This document shows, one piece after another, positions 23,393-32,443 of a DNA stretch of 38,285 nucleotides. The notes beneath the pieces are model-generated. The model was not told the origin of the DNA and searched no databases. It saw only the letters and a program-made list of their open reading frames with translations. Position 1 is the first letter of the stretch. The number at the start of each line of letters is the position of its first letter. The translations under genes were made by a program, and so were the position numbers. This stretch comes from UBA8752 sp002172485 (GTDB lineage: Bacteria > Bacteroidota > Bacteroidia > Flavobacteriales_D > Sanyastnellaceae): assembly GCA_042089915.1 (NCBI GenBank), contig JBELJZ010000021.1:1-38285 (forward strand), given 5' to 3'.

Positions 23393-25576
23393 TCAGTCCT
23401 GCAACACCAACCGCAAGCTGCTGCTTGCGCCCGTGTTCGAAGCTACCCGCACCGTGTAGATTCCCGCGGGGTGCTGGGACAGGCTCCAAGTGATGCGGGT
23501 GCCCTCCATGGGCGTGGCATCGACGATTCGGCCCATGGGATCCTGCAAGAACAGCATACCACTGAAAGGAAGGTCAAACTGCAAGGTCACCTGATCTTGT
23601 GCCGGGTTGGGCATGATCTTGAATGGGGAGGTCAATCGCTCCTCAATGCCCACAGGGATGGACACCACAACTGTGGTGCTGCATCCATCGTCTCCCGTGA
23701 CCATCAAGGTCCATTCCCCTGAAGCCAGGTCGTCCGGATCCTCTGAACTCGTGCTGCCCGAAGGACCGTTCCATTCGATGTCATAAGGTTCCACCCCTCC
23801 AGTGATGGTCACCTCTGCCCCACCATTCTCCTCCCCTGAATTCGACCCTTCAATGCTGTCCAAAGTGACCACAATGCCCTCAGGGTCCACGATGGACACG
23901 CTCGTGGTGTCGGAGCAGAGCGCACCGCTGGGCATCAACACCATGGCTTCTACAAAGTAATCGCCTGCGGGCAGGCCCAAGACATTCCCACTCACGTCAC
24001 CGAGGTTGACGCCGTTGAGGATGTACTCGGTGGGCTCGACGTTATCCGCCACAAACACCGAAACATTGCCGTCCGAGCCTCCTGCGCAATCGGGCGAGGA
24101 CGCGACAGCAAACAAGGCCACCTCAGGAGCCGGCTCCACCACAAAGGACTGGACTGCGCTGCACGCCGTGTCGCCATCAAGTACCTCGAGCAGGTAGACG
24201 CCAGGATGCAGGGCACTGTAAGAAGCGCCTGTCCATGATCCCGTCACCGTGTCCACCGGTCCAAACAGCGTGTAAGTGACGGAATCGGTCAGGGCCGAAT
24301 CCACGGTGAACATGGCTTCGCCATCGCCAACCAGAGGGCAGGATTCCATGACGAGCGAATCCAGTGTGAGAACGAGGTCGCAATACGTGCAGCTTCCGTC
24401 TTCTTGCGTCGCTTGGGGATTGAAGTTGGATGCATTGGCATCGGTGCACCCCAAGCAAGACGTGTACTCGCAATTGTTGGCGTCCAACACCGCCGTCGCA
24501 TCATAATTGCACGCCTCGGGCTCCAGACAGCCGGCACAAGAAGTGTATTCGCAAAGGCCACTTTCGATTGTGGCTTCAGGATTGAAATTGCAGGCTCCGA
24601 CATCGGTACATCCGTAGCAGGTGAAGTCGCAAAAAGTCAGGTCGTTGATCACGGCGGTGCTGTCGTAGTTGCAGGCCGAAACCAATCCACATCCTGCGCA
24701 GGTCAAGTACTCACAGGAGCCGTCATCGAAGGTTCCAAAGGGGTTGTAATTGCAAGCCCCGACATCCAGACAGGCCCCGACCTCCACACCGTCGCAGATG
24801 AGCACGAAGTCAAACCCGCCGACAGCCGGCGTCACGGCGTTGGAGCCGCTGACGTGCAGAAAGTACTCCACTCCTTCCTCACTGTCCCATTCTATAGCAG
24901 ATGCCAGAAAATTCTCGTTGCAGGGTTCGGCAAAGAAGTCCACTTCATCCTGATCGTCATTTCCTGCCACGCAATCCAAATTGTCGCAGTCGCCCTCATA
25001 CACGCTGAGATAGGTGTCGTACTCCGTCTCCTCGAAACACATGGTCGCTCGAAGTGTATCTCCAGTCCCCATGATGGTGTACCACAGGCCGCCATGGAAA
25101 TAACCTCCAACGTTGTATTGGTCGCAAAAGGCAGACTCCGTGGTGTCTGCGCACTCTGTGGTGGCGGTCACCAATTGTCCGCAACCAATGGGTTCTGCCA
25201 AGCCGCATTCATCATTGTCGACAGGAAGGCAAAACCCGTTGCAATCGTAGCCATCCTGCGCGTAGTAGCAACTGCCATCCTCTTCTGTGTAGACAGGAGC
25301 CCAATTGCAGGCCTCAGGATCTGTGCATCCCGGAAATTCAAACGGGTCACATACGCCGTCCATGTCTTCGTCGCAGAGACAATTTCCGTCGCAGTCGAAG
25401 CAAAACATGGGGTATTCACAAGTGCCGTCGTCTTCCGTCGCTTGGGGATCATAGTTGCACGCCTCGGAATCGGTGCACCCCGGCACCAGACCATGGGGAG
25501 TCAATGAAACTGCACCCCAAGAGATGGCGGGGAGGGTCGTACTGGCCAAAAAGGAAAGCAGCAGAATGGCGCGCAT
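23393..25576 (-). CDS. T9SS-secreted Cys-rich repeat protein (727 residues)
   Basis: This protein has a signal peptide (MRAILLLSFLASTTLPAISWG) and two Cys-rich repeats around a TSP3-like FDCDGNCLCDEDMDGVCD (about 33-120). A PPC- or CUB-like beta domain follows (about 122-262, GGLWYTIMGTGDTLRATMCF and YLSVYEGDCDNLDC). Five further Cys-rich repeats of the GCTDxxACNYxPxA type occupy about 268-436, for seven in all. SprB-like repeats follow (about 437-640). The last 80 residues are a T9SS sorting domain (FKIMPNPAQDQVTLQF to SSSLRLVLQD). Predicted cell-surface or secreted, probably stabilised by disulfides and calcium. Ligand unknown. ATG 25576 is chosen for the signal peptide. A -7-like box lies at 25595-25602. 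Confidence 0.85.
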   Translation of the reverse strand: MRAILLLSFLASTTLPAISWGAVSLTPHGLVPGCTDSEACNYDPQATEDDGTCEYPMFCFDCDGNCLCDEDMDGVCDPFEFPGCTDPEACNWAPVYTEEDGSCYYAQDGYDCNGFCLPVDNDECGLAEPIGCGQLVTATTECADTTESAFCDQYNVGGYFHGGLWYTIMGTGDTLRATMCFEETEYDTYLSVYEGDCDNLDCVAGNDDQDEVDFFAEPCNENFLASAIEWDSEEGVEYFLHVSGSNAVTPAVGGFDFVLICDGVEVGACLDVGACNYNPFGTFDDGSCEYLTCAGCGLVSACNYDSTAVINDLTFCDFTCYGCTDVGACNFNPEATIESGLCEYTSCAGCLEPEACNYDATAVLDANNCEYTSCLGCTDANASNFNPQATQEDGSCTYCDLVLTLDSLVMESCPLVGDGEAMFTVDSALTDSVTYTLFGPVDTVTGSWTGASYSALHPGVYLLEVLDGDTACSAVQSFVVEPAPEVALFAVASSPDCAGGSDGNVSVFVADNVEPTEYILNGVNLGDVSGNVLGLPAGDYFVEAMVLMPSGALCSDTTSVSIVDPEGIVVTLDSIEGSNSGEENGGAEVTITGGVEPYDIEWNGPSGSTSSEDPDDLASGEWTLMVTGDDGCSTTVVVSIPVGIEERLTSPFKIMPNPAQDQVTLQFDLPFSGMLFLQDPMGRIVDATPMEGTRITWSLSQHPAGIYTVRVASNTGASSSLRLVLQD

Positions 25577-25594
25577 GGTTGTCGATTTCTCCCT

Positions 25595-25602
25595 AAAAGA
25601 TA
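25595..25602 (-). promoter_or_regulatory. Candidate promoter of the 727-residue T9SS gene
   Basis: The minus strand reads TATCTTTT (one change from TAnnTTTG). A TTTC lies 19 bases upstream as a possible -33 box. The leader would be about 13 bases. Confidence 0.4.
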
Positions 25603-25628
25603 CCTCGAAAACGCTGGGCTTGAAAGAA

Positions 25629-25658
25629 GAAACGCCACCCCTTTCGGGATGGCGTTTC
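25629..25658 (-). terminator. Intrinsic terminator of the 1369-residue T9SS gene
   Basis: A 9-bp stem GAAACGCCA/TGGCGTTTC with an inner CCC/GGG extension is followed on the minus strand by a T-rich tail. It lies 25 bases past the stop of the upstream minus-strand gene. Confidence 0.8.
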
Positions 25659-25682
25659 CAAATCGCTTGCTGTTTCGGAGGA

Positions 25683-28600
25683 TCAGTGGCGCACAACCAG
25701 ACGCTGGGTGGCGTGGCTGTTGCCAGCTGTCAGACGGACTTGGTACACGCCGTCGGACAGGCTGCCGAAGTCCATTTGGAGCTGGCCTGCGATCGTCATG
25801 CCTTCCTGTCGGAAGACGCGGCGACCTGCACCATCAAATACCTCGAGAATGGCGCCCTCCACAAACTGGTTGAGTTCCAAGGTCAGCTGACCGCTCGTGG
25901 GGTTCGGCATGAATGCAATGCCGAGGTCTCCCACCACTTCGGTCAGTCCGACCGTGGTCAAGGTCACCACTTCGTCTTCTTCACAGCCGTTGTCGTCGGT
26001 CACCGTCAAAGTATAAGTACCGTCGGTCAGGCCATCGATGTCCTCGGTGTCATACGGGCCACCAGGACCTTCCCAGTTATAGCTGTAGTCTCCAGTACCT
26101 CCGGAGACGCTGACGGAAATTTCTCCGTTCGGAGCATCGTTCGGATCCACTTGGGAATCCACTGTGATGACGATGGCGTCCGGCTCTTCCACTTCAGCGG
26201 AAATGTTCGCTACGCAGCCATTCGCGTCGGTCGCGAACACCGTGTACGGGCCGGCGTCGAGACCGGTGAAGTTTCCGTCGATGTTGCTCTCCTCACCCAA
26301 TTCGAAGGTAATGACGCCCGTGCCACCTTCGCTCGTGACGAGAATGGAGCCCGTGTCATCGCCGTTGCAATCCACATCCGAAGCGAATGCAAACAACTGG
26401 AGGGCCGCAGCCTCATCCACGTAGACCTCCAGGGTGTCCGTACACATCAGGGAGTCCATGGCCACCACCATGTAGGAGCCTCCTCCCAACTGATCAAAGA
26501 CCGAGCTGCTCTGGAAAGGTTCATCCTCGAAGGCGTAGTTCACCGTTCCGAAGCCTCCAGTCGTGCCTTCGATGGTGATGCTGCCATTCATGTCACCAGC
26601 ACAGGTCACATCCACCACCGCCACCGCAGTATCGATGGCCAGCATGCAGTACTCGCAGGTCGCATCGTCAATGGTCGCTGTGGGGTCATAATTTGCTGCA
26701 GCCTCATCTGTACAGCCCAAGCAGCTGTAGTCACAGAGCTCCAGGTTGTTGTCGGTGGCCGACTCGTCGTAGTTGCAGGCATTGAGGTCGAGACACCCTT
26801 CGATTTCATTTTCGTCACACACACCGTCGCCGTCCGCGTCGTTCAGGCAGTTGCCGTCGCAATCCACATAGGGGTCACCGTAGATGTCCACAGGGTACAT
26901 GCACGTGCCATCGTCGATGGTGGCGTCCATATCGAAGTTGCAGGCCTCCATTTCGGTACAGCCGGCGCAGCTGTCGTATTCACAGCTTCCGTCATCCTCA
27001 GTGGCATCCGGGTTGTAGTTGCAGGCATTGTCGTAGGTGCAACCATCCACCTCAGCTTCGTCACAGATGCCGTCGCCATCGGTGTCGTTCAAGCAATTGC
27101 CCAGGCAATCGACGTAGTCGACGCCGTAGATGTCTTCGACGAATTGGCAACTGAGCGGGTCATTGATGGTCACTTCTGGATCGTAGTTGCAGGCCAACTC
27201 ATTGAGGCAACCGGCACAACTCTCAGATTCGCAGGACCCATCATCCAAGGTAGCCAGCGGATTGTAGTTGCAACTCACAAGCGACGTGCAACCTTCGATG
27301 ACCGGCACAATGACTGCGTCGATCACGTGCACCACACCGTTCTCCGCGAGGAGGTCGGCAATGATGATTTCCGCATCGTTGATGAAAATGCTGTTGCCAG
27401 AGAAGGAAATGGTCGCTGTCTCGCCATTGATCATCGGAATGGTCATGCCGTTGGTCAGCATGTCGCTGGTCACACTGTCTGCCACGACGTGGTAGCTCAG
27501 CACGTCAGTGAGCAACAGCGGATCATTGAGCAGGTAGGCCAATTCGGCATCGGACAAAGCGTCCACTGCAGCGTCAGTCGGAGCAAACACCGTCCAAGCG
27601 CCGCCGAAGGTCAATGCACTGTCCAGTTCTGCGGCCTCAATCAGGTCTTCCAACACCGTGTGGACTTCGCTGTCCGCGATGATGTCGAACACGCTGGCGG
27701 CTGGGTACTCACAGCTGCCGTCGTCGTCGGTGGCGGCTCCATCGAAGTTGATGGCCGTCATGTCCGTACATCCGGGGACCTCTCCCTCATCACACACCCC
27801 GTCGTTGTCCATGTCATTGATGCAGTTTCCGTCGCAATCCACGTAATCCACACTGTATACATCCTCGGGGTAGAGACAGTCCTCATCTGGGGCCACACAC
27901 GCCTCTCCAATGTTAAAGTTCAAGTAGATGTCATTGGCGCCAATGCCGTTCTCGAACACCTGTACGTAGAAATTGCCTTCGACCTCTCCGTCCGTGGTGA
28001 GCTGCGCAATGAGGACCTGGTTGTCAGGGTGATTGGCTGCGATGCCGTTGGCATCACCGTTGAGGGCGAACCAAGTGCCACCGACGTTGTCGTCGATGAC
28101 GATGTCACCACCCGCCGCTCCGAAGCCAGGGTCGAAGTTGGTGTACCAGGAGTTGTCGGAGCTCTGTAGAATGCTGACTTCCCCTTCTCCAAGCGTGGAC
28201 TGGGGAGCAGAGGACAGTCCAATCGTGACCCAGCTGTCGTATTCGAGGTTCGGGAACGTTTCAAACAGGGGGGTCTGAATGCCATTCGACGTCACACCAC
28301 CCAAAGCATCATGAAAGAAACTCGTACTGGTGGTCACCGCCATGGGGTTGTTCATGTCACCCGATACCGAGCTCACAAAGTCATCCGGGTTGGCGCACTT
28401 CACGTAGTAGCGATACGTGGTCATGCCAGCCAAATCGCCTTCCGTGTGCACCATAACGGTGTCCACAATCAGGCAGTAGTCAGCCTCGGTCGCCACAGCA
28501 ATCGGGTCGTAATTACAGGCCACAGGGTCTGAGCAGCCTTCCTCTTCATCGCAGAGGCCATCGTTGTCCTGATCGTTCAAGCAATTGCCGTCGCAATCGA

Positions 28601-29792
28601 CGTAATCCGCAGCAGGGTAAGTGCATGAACCATCGTCTGCATCCGCCATATCATTGTAGTTGCACGCCGTGGCATCCGTGCAGCCAAATGTCTCTTCCTC
28701 GTCACAAATCCCGTTCCCGTTGACATCATTGATGCAGTTGCCGTCGCAGTCCACACCCACTTCAGGGTAAAAACAGGAGGCATTGTCTTCGATGGTGGCC
28801 GTCATGTCGTAGTTGCACGCCGTATCGTCCGTGCACCCCGCGCAGGAAGCGAATTCACAGCTACCATCGTCATCCGTGGCATTCTCGTTGTAATTGCAGG
28901 CACCGCTGTCGGTACAACCTGCGGTTTCCAACTCGTCGCACAGGCCGTCCATGTCGGCGTCATTGATGCAGCTGCCATCGCAGTTGAGGTAGGTCTCATC
29001 CGGGTAGGTACAAGAACCATCGTCTGCATCGGCCATATCATCGTAGTTGCACGCGGCAATGTCGGTACAGCCTTCTGTCAATTCAGCAGGCCATGTGAAC
29101 GTGGGGAAGATGTCGTTGTACTCTTCCAGTTCGGGATTGTAAACGCTGTCCACCACCACGGAGTTGGTGCCGACGCCGTTGATGAAGATCTGGGTGTACA
29201 AAGACACTTCGAGGTCGCCGTCCGTTGTGAACTGTCCTGCGAGCACCTTCAAATCAGGTCCCGCAATGCCATTCTCATCTCCGTTCAAGGCGTACCAAGC
29301 ACCACCCACAGCATCGTCAATCACGATGCTGCCACCAGGCAGTCCAATACCGGAATCGAAGTTGGTGGTCCAGGGGTTGATGCCCGATTGCACAGTGGAC
29401 ACAGCCGCCTCACCGGCGCCGGCATTCGGCGCCTGGGACAATCCAATGGTGACCCAGCTGTCAAACTCCAAGTCAGGATATACACCGAACAACAAGGATT
29501 GGATGCCATTCGGCGTAGACCCTCCCAGCAAGGAATGGTGGAATGACGTGGTCGTCGTCACCGAGGTTGGGTTGTTTTCGTCACCCGCAATGGCGCTGAG
29601 GAAATCGTCCTCATTTTCCATCGTGATGAACACCTGGTAACAGGAATAGCCAGACAGATCCGTCTCGGTTCCGTCCAAAGCAACGAGGGTTCCAATGTCT
29701 TCAGAGACAACTTCTACCTCCACCCCGTATGATTGGGCGAAAAGCAGAGTGGGCATTAGGCACATGGCCAGGAGTAGCTGGTACAGCTTCAT
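25683..29792 (-). CDS. Giant T9SS-secreted multidomain protein (1369 residues)
   Basis: Domains in order: signal peptide (1-19, MKLYQLLLAMCLMPTLLFA); an unnamed beta-rich module (about 23-212, with YPDLEFDSWVTIGL); Cys-rich repeats with TSP3-like DCDGNCINDxxxDGxCDE motifs (about 240-440); a second copy of the module (about 441-628); more Cys-rich/TSP3 units (about 640-695); a fasciclin (FAS1) domain (about 698-832, WTVFAPTDAAVDAL and HVIDAVIVP); a Cys-rich block (833-1048); SprB-type repeats (about 1049-1278); and a T9SS sorting domain (about 1284-1369, FMPNPTSGQLTLEL). I count 12 Cys-rich repeats and six TSP3-like motifs. This is a predicted surface adhesin-like protein; partner unknown. ATG 29792 gives the signal peptide directly. 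Confidence 0.88.
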   Translation of the reverse strand: MKLYQLLLAMCLMPTLLFAQSYGVEVEVVSEDIGTLVALDGTETDLSGYSCYQVFITMENEDDFLSAIAGDENNPTSVTTTTSFHHSLLGGSTPNGIQSLLFGVYPDLEFDSWVTIGLSQAPNAGAGEAAVSTVQSGINPWTTNFDSGIGLPGGSIVIDDAVGGAWYALNGDENGIAGPDLKVLAGQFTTDGDLEVSLYTQIFINGVGTNSVVVDSVYNPELEEYNDIFPTFTWPAELTEGCTDIAACNYDDMADADDGSCTYPDETYLNCDGSCINDADMDGLCDELETAGCTDSGACNYNENATDDDGSCEFASCAGCTDDTACNYDMTATIEDNASCFYPEVGVDCDGNCINDVNGNGICDEEETFGCTDATACNYNDMADADDGSCTYPAADYVDCDGNCLNDQDNDGLCDEEEGCSDPVACNYDPIAVATEADYCLIVDTVMVHTEGDLAGMTTYRYYVKCANPDDFVSSVSGDMNNPMAVTTSTSFFHDALGGVTSNGIQTPLFETFPNLEYDSWVTIGLSSAPQSTLGEGEVSILQSSDNSWYTNFDPGFGAAGGDIVIDDNVGGTWFALNGDANGIAANHPDNQVLIAQLTTDGEVEGNFYVQVFENGIGANDIYLNFNIGEACVAPDEDCLYPEDVYSVDYVDCDGNCINDMDNDGVCDEGEVPGCTDMTAINFDGAATDDDGSCEYPAASVFDIIADSEVHTVLEDLIEAAELDSALTFGGAWTVFAPTDAAVDALSDAELAYLLNDPLLLTDVLSYHVVADSVTSDMLTNGMTIPMINGETATISFSGNSIFINDAEIIIADLLAENGVVHVIDAVIVPVIEGCTSLVSCNYNPLATLDDGSCESESCAGCLNELACNYDPEVTINDPLSCQFVEDIYGVDYVDCLGNCLNDTDGDGICDEAEVDGCTYDNACNYNPDATEDDGSCEYDSCAGCTEMEACNFDMDATIDDGTCMYPVDIYGDPYVDCDGNCLNDADGDGVCDENEIEGCLDLNACNYDESATDNNLELCDYSCLGCTDEAAANYDPTATIDDATCEYCMLAIDTAVAVVDVTCAGDMNGSITIEGTTGGFGTVNYAFEDEPFQSSSVFDQLGGGSYMVVAMDSLMCTDTLEVYVDEAAALQLFAFASDVDCNGDDTGSILVTSEGGTGVITFELGEESNIDGNFTGLDAGPYTVFATDANGCVANISAEVEEPDAIVITVDSQVDPNDAPNGEISVSVSGGTGDYSYNWEGPGGPYDTEDIDGLTDGTYTLTVTDDNGCEEDEVVTLTTVGLTEVVGDLGIAFMPNPTSGQLTLELNQFVEGAILEVFDGAGRRVFRQEGMTIAGQLQMDFGSLSDGVYQVRLTAGNSHATQRLVVRH
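27909..28472 (-). other. Unnamed domain, copy 2 (residues about 441-628 of the 1369-residue protein)
   Basis: This copy shares with copy 1 (29157-29726) and with the 818-residue protein (31808-32377) the motifs FPNLEYDSWVTIGL, FDPGFGAAGGDIVIDD, GGTWFALNGDANG and QLTTDG. Domain boundaries are judged by eye. Confidence 0.6.
28627..28667 (-). repeat. 41-bp segment repeated at 29014-29054
   Basis: The two 41-bp stretches differ at two positions and both encode the DMADADDGSCTY repeat variant. This suggests recent duplication or gene conversion within the Cys-rich array. Confidence 0.7.
29157..29726 (-). other. Unnamed domain, copy 1 (residues about 23-212)
   Basis: It follows the signal peptide directly. 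Shared motifs are DFLSAIAGDENNP, LLGG, YPDLEFDSWVTIGL, GGSIVIDD, GGAWYALNGDENGIAGPD and GQFTTDG. It aligns by eye with copies at 27909-28472 and 31808-32377. Confidence 0.6.
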
Positions 29793-29842
29793 GATTTAGG
29801 AGTTGGTTCAATTCGCCTCTAAAATGACCTGATTCTTCGGGC

Positions 29843-29893
29843 GTTGAACCGCGCCAATGGACCGTCTATCAACATTGGATGTTGAACGGCGCC
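29843..29893. repeat. Direct repeats and palindrome upstream of the 1369-residue gene
   Basis: GTTGAACCGCGCC (29843-29855) and GTTGAACGGCGCC (29881-29893) differ at one base and are 38 bp apart. The palindrome CAACAT-TGG-ATGTTG (29870-29884) overlaps the second. It lies in the intergenic region upstream of the minus-strand gene starting at 29792; possible regulator sites. Confidence 0.4.
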
Positions 29894-29937
29894 TTTTACC
29901 GAGACAGAGCTTGCCCAAAACCCCATCACCGAGAACG

Positions 29938-29966
29938 AAAAAGGGCGACCTGACGGCCGCCCTTTC
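29938..29966 (-). terminator. Intrinsic terminator of the 818-residue T9SS gene
   Basis: The stem AAAGGGCG/CGCCCTTT (29940-29947 with 29958-29965) has a 10-base loop. On the minus strand it is followed by a T run. It lies 21 bases past the stop of the gene. Confidence 0.8.
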
Positions 29967-29986
29967 TCAATGATATCGCAGAGAAA

Positions 29987-32443
29987 TTACTGCTTGACGA
30001 CGCGGAGCACTTCCACGGAATCGGCCACTTCCAAACGCAGGAAGTAAACACCAGATTCAAATTCAGCCAAGTCCATGCGCTGGACAAACTGACCGGAGAG
30101 GTTTCCGAGGTCTTCACGGCTCACCTCGCGGCCGAGACCGTCGAGCATCACTGTCATGACGGATTCACCTGCGAGTCCCGTCATGCTCACCTCCACTAGG
30201 CCGTTGGTCGGGTTTGGGAAAAGCGTGACATCGACTGCATTGACGATCTCGTCGAGTCCACTCACCACCACAATGGTCGTGCTCGTGAAGACACAGCCAT
30301 TGGCATCCGTGATCGTCACGGTGTAATCACCTGCAGCAACACCCGTTGCGTCCTCGTCCTCACTGGTGAAGCCTGGACCATCCCAGCTGTAGTTGTAAGG
30401 CTCCGTACCTCCAGTCACAGTGATGTCAATGACCCCGTCGGATTCAGCGCCGGAGGCACCCGCGTTGGCGTCCACGTTGACCGCAATGGCATCTGGGCCA
30501 CCCACAGTCACATCCACCGTACCGGTACACTCGGAATCGTCTTGAACGGTCACCGTGTAATCGCCGGCCTCGAGTCCGGCGAACTCGCCGTTCGGTCCGA
30601 ATCCTGCGCCATCCAAGTTGTAGGTGTAGCCCATGCCCGTTCCACCGGTGGCGGTCACGACCAAAGCACCATTGTCATCACCGTTGCACAGCACGTCAGT
30701 GACAGCGCCCGTAGGCACGATTTGTGTCGGCTCCGTCAGGGTCACACTTGCGTCGTAGGAACAACCGTTGGAGTCCACCACCTCGATGGCGTAGTCGCCT
30801 GCTCCGACCATGCTGAGCATGACCGTGTTCAGCGTATCGCCGTCCACAACATAGTCCAGCGGGACCGTACCTCCCTGGACCTCCACCGCAATGGAGCCAT
30901 CCATGTCTCCGAAACAGCTGGGGCTCACGAGTTCAGCCAGGGATTCAAAAGCGGGAGGCGTCGTGACCGTCACATCGGTCAGTGTATCCGGGCAGCCGTT
31001 GACGTCTTGGGCATAGAAAGTGTATGTGCCAGGGGCTAAGGTGTACGTGCTCTCCTCGGAGTACATCATGCCATCCGCACTGAACGTTGTGCTGTTGCCG
31101 CTGCCACCGAAGAAGTTCAGCACCACCGTACCGTCTTCCGAGTCCGGGCAGGTCGTGGACGCCACAGCTTGGGCATACAGATTGAAAGGCGGCGGGGCAG
31201 TGACTTGGATGCCCGGGGTCTGGTCCGTGCATCCGTTCTCGTCAATGCCATAGACCGTATACAAACCGCTTCCAATGCCTTCGAACAGCAGGGTCTCGGA
31301 TCCCATTTCAAAATAGGGCATGCCCGTGCTGTCGGTCAACGGCGCCATCATGCTGTACTCGACCGCTCCAGTGCCGCCCGTGCTGGTTCCGCTCAGGACA
31401 GCGTCTGCTTCGCCTGCGCAGCTGATGGGGTCGGTCAAGCTGGCCGTCACCATCAACGGGTCCGGAGTATCCACCATTACCGTGGTGTCCACAGAACAAT
31501 TTTGGGCATCCGTCACGGTGATCATCACCTCGCCTGCGGATTGGTTGGCAAAAATGCCCGTGGCGTTGGTGGTCATGCCATTGTCATAGAGCAAACCGCC
31601 TTGGCCGCCAGAAACCATGACCGTGGCTTGGCCGTCTGCGTAGCCGGAACAGCTTACACCCATGCTCATGGTGGCGGTGATCATCAATTGGGTTGCAGGG
31701 TAGTCGCAAGCATAGACGCAGGAGCCATCGTCATCCGTCGCGTCCATGTTGAAGTTGGTGGCGTCCATATCGGTGCAACCGAACACAGCGCCCAGGGTGC
31801 TGCTAAAAGGGAGCGTCACCGTGGATACATCAGATTGCACACCGCCGGCGAAGGTGGAGATGCTCACCACGCCATAGAGCACGTTGTTGGTCGTAAACTG
31901 ACCAATCATGATCAAGCTATCAGGGCCTGCGTAAGCGTTGGAGTCTGGGAACAGTGGGAACCAGCTTCCACCCGTCTGGGTGTCGATGATGATGTCACTT
32001 CCAGCGGCACCAAGGCCGGGCTCAAAAGCCACGGACCAGTCGCTCATCGGGTCACCCACCGTGTTGATCGGAGCCTCACCAGCAGACGTATTCGCGGGCG
32101 CTTCCATGCCCACCGTCACGAAACTGTCATATTCGAGGTCGGGGAAGCCATTAAAAATGATGGCGTTGTAGCTCGCATTGGTCAAGCCACCCAAAGGGCT
32201 GTTGTAAAAATTGTTGTCCGCTTGAACCTTGGTCGGGAAGTCAGCGTCACCGTATACGGCAGCCAAGAAATCCTCGGAAGAGGAGAATTTGGCGTAGAGA
32301 CGGTAGGTGTTGTAGCCAGTGAGGTCGGCCGCTCCCTGCATGCCGATGTTTTCGGCGTAGGTCTCGACCACGATTTCAGTCGCTTGGGAATAAGCAAGGG
32401 TGCTGCAGAACATTGCAAACACACCGAGTAGCAATCGCTTCAT
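29987..32443 (-). CDS. T9SS-secreted protein with SprB repeats (818 residues)
   Basis: Domains: signal peptide (MKRLLLGVFAMFCSTLAYSQ); one copy of the unnamed module found twice in the neighbouring protein (about 23-212, FPDLEYDSFVTVGM and FEPGLGAAGSDIIID); one Cys-rich repeat (GCTDMDATNFNMDATDDDGS); and about six SprB-type repeats (about 248-730) with recurring GDYTVTVxDxxxC and GGTxxYxY patterns. A T9SS sorting domain closes it (about 735-818, TLFPNPTNGLVEVSM to EVLRVVKQ). SprB repeats occur in the gliding adhesin of Flavobacterium johnsoniae and in many secreted proteins, so a surface or adhesive role is likely. ATG 32443 is chosen for the signal peptide. The promoter is uncertain: a TATATTG sequence lies about 40 bases upstream. 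Confidence 0.86.
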   Translation of the reverse strand: MKRLLLGVFAMFCSTLAYSQATEIVVETYAENIGMQGAADLTGYNTYRLYAKFSSSEDFLAAVYGDADFPTKVQADNNFYNSPLGGLTNASYNAIIFNGFPDLEYDSFVTVGMEAPANTSAGEAPINTVGDPMSDWSVAFEPGLGAAGSDIIIDTQTGGSWFPLFPDSNAYAGPDSLIMIGQFTTNNVLYGVVSISTFAGGVQSDVSTVTLPFSSTLGAVFGCTDMDATNFNMDATDDDGSCVYACDYPATQLMITATMSMGVSCSGYADGQATVMVSGGQGGLLYDNGMTTNATGIFANQSAGEVMITVTDAQNCSVDTTVMVDTPDPLMVTASLTDPISCAGEADAVLSGTSTGGTGAVEYSMMAPLTDSTGMPYFEMGSETLLFEGIGSGLYTVYGIDENGCTDQTPGIQVTAPPPFNLYAQAVASTTCPDSEDGTVVLNFFGGSGNSTTFSADGMMYSEESTYTLAPGTYTFYAQDVNGCPDTLTDVTVTTPPAFESLAELVSPSCFGDMDGSIAVEVQGGTVPLDYVVDGDTLNTVMLSMVGAGDYAIEVVDSNGCSYDASVTLTEPTQIVPTGAVTDVLCNGDDNGALVVTATGGTGMGYTYNLDGAGFGPNGEFAGLEAGDYTVTVQDDSECTGTVDVTVGGPDAIAVNVDANAGASGAESDGVIDITVTGGTEPYNYSWDGPGFTSEDEDATGVAAGDYTVTITDANGCVFTSTTIVVVSGLDEIVNAVDVTLFPNPTNGLVEVSMTGLAGESVMTVMLDGLGREVSREDLGNLSGQFVQRMDLAEFESGVYFLRLEVADSVEVLRVVKQ
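31808..32377 (-). other. Unnamed domain, copy 3 (residues about 23-212 of the 818-residue protein)
   Basis: Same position after the signal peptide as copy 1. Shared motifs are EDFLAAVYGD, PLGG, FPDLEYDSFVTVGM, GLGAAGSDIIID, GGSWFPL, AGPD and GQFTTN. Confidence 0.6.

Noticed and set aside
25455..28169. Plus-strand open frame of about 900 codons through the T9SS cargo genes
   Set aside because: It is antisense to two clear genes; His/Val-rich low-complexity translation mirrors the Asp/Cys repeats on the coding strand.
24360..29070. Regularly spaced short DNA repeats suggesting a CRISPR-like array
   Set aside because: The periodicity comes from coding Cys-rich protein repeats in an open frame; units vary and there are no unique spacers or cas genes.
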